A DNA stretch of 64,000 nucleotides. Origin: an uncultured Desulfuromonas sp. (GTDB lineage: Bacteria; Desulfobacterota; Desulfuromonadia; Desulfuromonadales; Desulfuromonadaceae). Below, in pieces: positions 61,349 through 64,000 of this stretch. The first letter of the stretch is position 1. Each line of letters opens with the position of its first letter. A program made the position numbers and the translations under genes. Where the stretch lies: assembly GCF_963678835.1 (NCBI RefSeq), contig NZ_OY787469.1, forward strand, positions 1,302,001 to 1,366,000. The letters run 5' to 3'. The notes under the pieces are model-generated. The model worked only from the letters and a program-made list of their open reading frames with translations, did not search any database and was not told the DNA's origin.

Positions 61349-61490
61349 GAAGCTCCACGGTCTGGTTCTGATGATTGTACTGGGCGATGTTGCAACTTTT
61401 GACAATGACGGCAAACGCCATCAACGCCAGTATGAGAAGAAAAAAAGCCAGATAGTTTTCGTTCTTTAGACCGTTGTTTTTATGGTTCAT
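61338..61490 (-). CDS. Small single-pass membrane protein
   Basis: This 50-residue protein has one membrane segment (NYLAFFLLILALMAFAVIV). Its 3' end overlaps the start of the GIDE gene by 11 bases and it follows the AI-2E gene by about 30, so it is very probably translated in this operon. GGATAT precedes the ATG weakly. Function unknown. Confidence 0.6.
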   Translation of the reverse strand: MNHKNNGLKNENYLAFFLLILALMAFAVIVKSCNIAQYNHQNQTVELHDL

Positions 61491-61519
61491 CAAGGGATAT
61501 CCTTTAAGCGCCGGCCGAG

Positions 61520-62533
61520 TCATCCAAGAAGAATGGCGATCCAGCGCAGGTCTTCGGTTGTTTCAAGAGCAATTTTAACAATCATGGTGAGAGGGACGGA
61601 CAGCAGCATTCCAACCGGGCCGAGTACCCAACCCCAGACGATTAATGACAACAGAACCACCAGGGGCGACAGGCCCAACTGCTTGCCCATGAAACGCGGT
61701 TCAATGATGTTGCCTACCACAACGTTGACAATAACGTAACCTCCGGCGACCAGCAGAGCGGTGCCCACACCGTGTTGGACAATCGCCAGAAGGATCGCGG
61801 GAATCGAGGCAATGATGGAGCCGATGTTCGGGACAAAGTTAAGCAGAAAGGCTAACAGCCCCCACAAAATCGGATAATCGACATCGAGAATAATCAGCCA
61901 GATGATCACCGCTGCACCCGTGAGCAGACTGACTGCGGTTTTGATCACCAGGTAGCCCTGGACACTTTGGGTAATGCGGGAGAACTGGGCAAACGACTGT
62001 TCTGGATTTTTCAGCGCCTGTTTGAGTTTTTTCGGCATGGCGCTGGCTTCAAACAGGATAAAAATGACAGTTAGTAAAATCAGAAATCCGTCGGTTAATA
62101 CCGCTCCGACGCCGCTGAGGGTGTTGGCGGCAATTTTCATTGCCGCGCTCGGGTCAAAATAGTCGAGAACAATCTGCGACGAAATATCGATGCCGCGCTG
62201 ATTGAGCCAATCGAACAGGGTGCGTGTCTGATCATGAAGACGCGCCTGATAGGTCGGCAATGTTCGGGAAAAATCGTGCAGCGAGCTGCCGACAAAGACG
62301 GCCAACAGCAAACCGGCAAGCAACGCGACAGAAATGACGATGAAAATGTTCAGAGTCGTTGGCAGGTGTCGCCGTTCCAGCCAGTGGAGGGACGGCAGGC
62401 ATAAAATGGCAATAAAGGCCGCCAGCAGGAACGGAACAATCAGATCCTGAGCGCTTTTCAGCCCGGCAATAATGATAATCAGGCTGGCAAATGCTGTGAG
62501 GATGCGACCACAGGAGGGGCTGGTTGTTGTCAT
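61520..62533 (-). CDS. AI-2E-family transporter
   Basis: This 337-residue inner-membrane protein has about 7-8 segments and the family signature LLNFVPNIGSIIASIPAILLA (about 228-248), then GNIIEPRFMGKQLGLSPLVVLLSL. Members export small molecules (autoinducer-2 in one case) or act as antiporters. First gene of the cluster leading to yigZ. Confidence 0.9.
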   Translation of the reverse strand: MTTTSPSCGRILTAFASLIIIIAGLKSAQDLIVPFLLAAFIAILCLPSLHWLERRHLPTTLNIFIVISVALLAGLLLAVFVGSSLHDFSRTLPTYQARLHDQTRTLFDWLNQRGIDISSQIVLDYFDPSAAMKIAANTLSGVGAVLTDGFLILLTVIFILFEASAMPKKLKQALKNPEQSFAQFSRITQSVQGYLVIKTAVSLLTGAAVIIWLIILDVDYPILWGLLAFLLNFVPNIGSIIASIPAILLAIVQHGVGTALLVAGGYVIVNVVVGNIIEPRFMGKQLGLSPLVVLLSLIVWGWVLGPVGMLLSVPLTMIVKIALETTEDLRWIAILLG

Positions 62534-62915
62534 GACGTCACCGTTCGAGTAGGCATAGCATTGAAGTTCGCTAAATCAGCAAAATCTCATCATAAACAAT
62601 CGCTGGCAACGGTTCAATATCTATTGGAATAAACAGTTTTTTTTCATCCGTTCATGTAGGAAATATCAGTATGGGATGAGAATGACTCCTGCGTAGTTTT
62701 TGTTGGCAACGAAAATCATTTTTAAGTTTTATCGCGTGCCGGACATGCTGTGGTGAAAACAATGGTGTCGTTTGTCTCATTGCTCAGATGATAACACTTG
62801 CTTTGCTCCATGAAATAAGAGGCATTGCTGGTCGCTGAAGATGTTTTGGTTTATAATTGACCACATGCTATTCATGTGAATTCAACAAAGTCATAAGACT
62901 TGTGGGGAGGTTGGG
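62534..62915. other. Divergent promoter region, no gene
   Basis: About 380 bases between the AI-2E gene (-) and the porin gene (+), A/T-rich. A GGGGAGG ribosome site (62903-62909) lies at the right end. No repeats or hairpins of note were found. Confidence 0.5.
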
Positions 62916-64000
62916 GTGCGCTATCAGGTGAATATCCTGCGGGTGTGGATAGGTCAGGTTGTACTGGGCATGCTTCTGCTTTTCTGTGGCGACGTGCTGT
63001 GCCCGGACTCGGCGGGAGCCGTTAACTGGCTGATGTTGCAAGGGGTGGAAAAAAAGACAGCCCCCATCCGCCTTGGTGGTTTTATACTGCTCGATTATAT
63101 CAATGCCGGTGGCGGCGACCTCCCGGCGGGACCATTTACCGGCACGTCACTGAACTCAGGGGTGGTGACACCGAATCAGCGCTCTTCTGCCGAATTTAAT
63201 CTGAGAAAATTGCAGTTGGGAATTCGTGGTGCCCTGACGGACAAGATCAATTACAGTCTGAAAACCATCAGTGGCAATAACTCGGCCTCGCGCATTGATG
63301 ACCACAATCGTATCCGCCTGATCGAAAGCAGTGTGACGTTGAACCATCTGCCCGGTGCGCGTATCCGCATCGGCATGTTTAAAACGCCTGCCGTTGAAGA
63401 ATCCCTCGGCTTTGTCCCACCTTGTAATTACATCAATCTGACCAATATGACCAACATGCTGATGCAGGAACGTTTTTTCGATGCCGATGGCAGCGATCCC
63501 ACCGATGTCAATGCCCCAGGGGTTGCCGGCTGTTGTCGAGATATCGGTCTCATGGTTTTCAACACGTTTAATTTTAAACCGTGGGAGTTGACCTACGCCG
63601 CCATGCTCGCCAATGGCCACGGCCTCAACCTGCAGGACGATAATGACAACCCCGATCTGTATCTGTATCTGGCGGCGGAACGGTTGCGCGGGGTTGGAAA
63701 AGGGACCCGGCGTCAGGGCTGGAAACTGTTTGGCTGGTATCAAGAGGGCCAACGCAGCCTTGATGTCGGCATCAATCATACGGAACGGGTGTTCCGGCGG
63801 TGCCGTTACGGCGTGGGCACCACATTATTGTGGCAAAACCTGCGCATCGAAAGTGAGATCATCAAGGCGAACGGGATGATTTTTGCTGGAACGGATGGCG
63901 GTGCGGTTTCAGGAACCGTCAGTAATAACGGCCTGTCGGTCTCTGGATATAACGTGTTGCCTGAGGACCAGGCCTTGGGCTGGTATTTTGACATCGGCTG
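62916..64000 (+). CDS. Outer-membrane porin (phosphate-selective porin O/P-like), partial
   Basis: The frame is open from GTG 62916 to the window edge, 361 codons. It has an N-terminal signal segment (VLGMLLLFCGDVL, cleavage probably near AGA). Alternating beta-strand sequence follows: LGIRGALTDKINYSLKTIS, GARIRIGMFKTPAVEESLGF and LTYAAMLANGHG, as in OprO/OprP-type porins. GFILLDYINAGGG at the mature start is typical of such barrels. Eighteen-odd strands are expected, so about one quarter of the gene may lie outside the window. Confidence 0.8.
   Translation, partial: MRYQVNILRVWIGQVVLGMLLLFCGDVLCPDSAGAVNWLMLQGVEKKTAPIRLGGFILLDYINAGGGDLPAGPFTGTSLNSGVVTPNQRSSAEFNLRKLQLGIRGALTDKINYSLKTISGNNSASRIDDHNRIRLIESSVTLNHLPGARIRIGMFKTPAVEESLGFVPPCNYINLTNMTNMLMQERFFDADGSDPTDVNAPGVAGCCRDIGLMVFNTFNFKPWELTYAAMLANGHGLNLQDDNDNPDLYLYLAAERLRGVGKGTRRQGWKLFGWYQEGQRSLDVGINHTERVFRRCRYGVGTTLLWQNLRIESEIIKANGMIFAGTDGGAVSGTVSNNGLSVSGYNVLPEDQALGWYFDIG

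Overview
The window is a chromosome segment from a Gram-negative bacterium. Outer-membrane proteins (a YadA-type adhesin and a porin), ExeA/GspB secretion helpers, a Psp/YqiJ/YqiK envelope operon and the sequence character of the housekeeping genes fit Desulfobacterota, probably Desulfuromonadales. That placement is an inference; no rRNA or marker gene is present. All calls were made by reading the sequence and translations; nothing was searched.

Layout. Bases 1-31,600 are an accessory region dense in mobile DNA. It holds two near-identical Y1 (HUH) transposase elements flanking a trimeric autotransporter, and a permease followed by four small genes (6.8-9.0 kb) separated by attC-like hairpins. 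Next come a chemoreceptor, an AraC regulator, a PAS-like protein, a TetR regulator and an aminotransferase/SDR operon whose last gene is broken by a 152-bp MITE. A second set of attC-like sites and small genes follows (17.8-21.7 kb), one site being split by a third Y1 element, then a HEPN-like gene between direct repeats. Malonyl-CoA decarboxylase comes next, then a metallo-beta-lactamase-fold gene split by an IS1111-type element, a second MITE and an IS630 element, then a MATE pump and a HipA-like kinase.

From about 31.6 kb the window is mostly ordinary chromosome. It carries trpS, a transglutaminase-like gene, gspB-exeA, an HI0933-type flavoprotein, and a complete thiF-thiS-thiG-thiH-thiE operon under a TPP riboswitch. 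After these come a diguanylate cyclase with a degenerate receiver, lhgO, a large membrane protein, the orf-pspA-yqiJ-yqiK operon, and a 2-hydroxyacyl-CoA dehydratase/activator relic. DAHP synthase, yggT-yggU, an iron-type alcohol dehydrogenase, xth, a response regulator, and an AI-2E/small TM protein/GIDE/LemA/YigZ cluster follow, and a porin runs off the right edge.

Themes. (1) Two blocks look like integron cassette arrays without an integrase; all their genes are on the + strand. (2) At least six dispersed repeat types are present: a 152-bp MITE (six copies, YTAR-like targets), a roughly 160-bp IS630-related MITE (three copies), REP/BIME-like palindromes (two), GTCAA-N8-TTGAC hairpins tied to the Y1 elements, a 60-bp direct repeat, and a repeat of about 135 bp. 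(3) Several genes are caught mid-decay with readable breakpoints: an SDR, an MBL-fold protein, a permease C-terminus, and an HgdB/HgdC relic.
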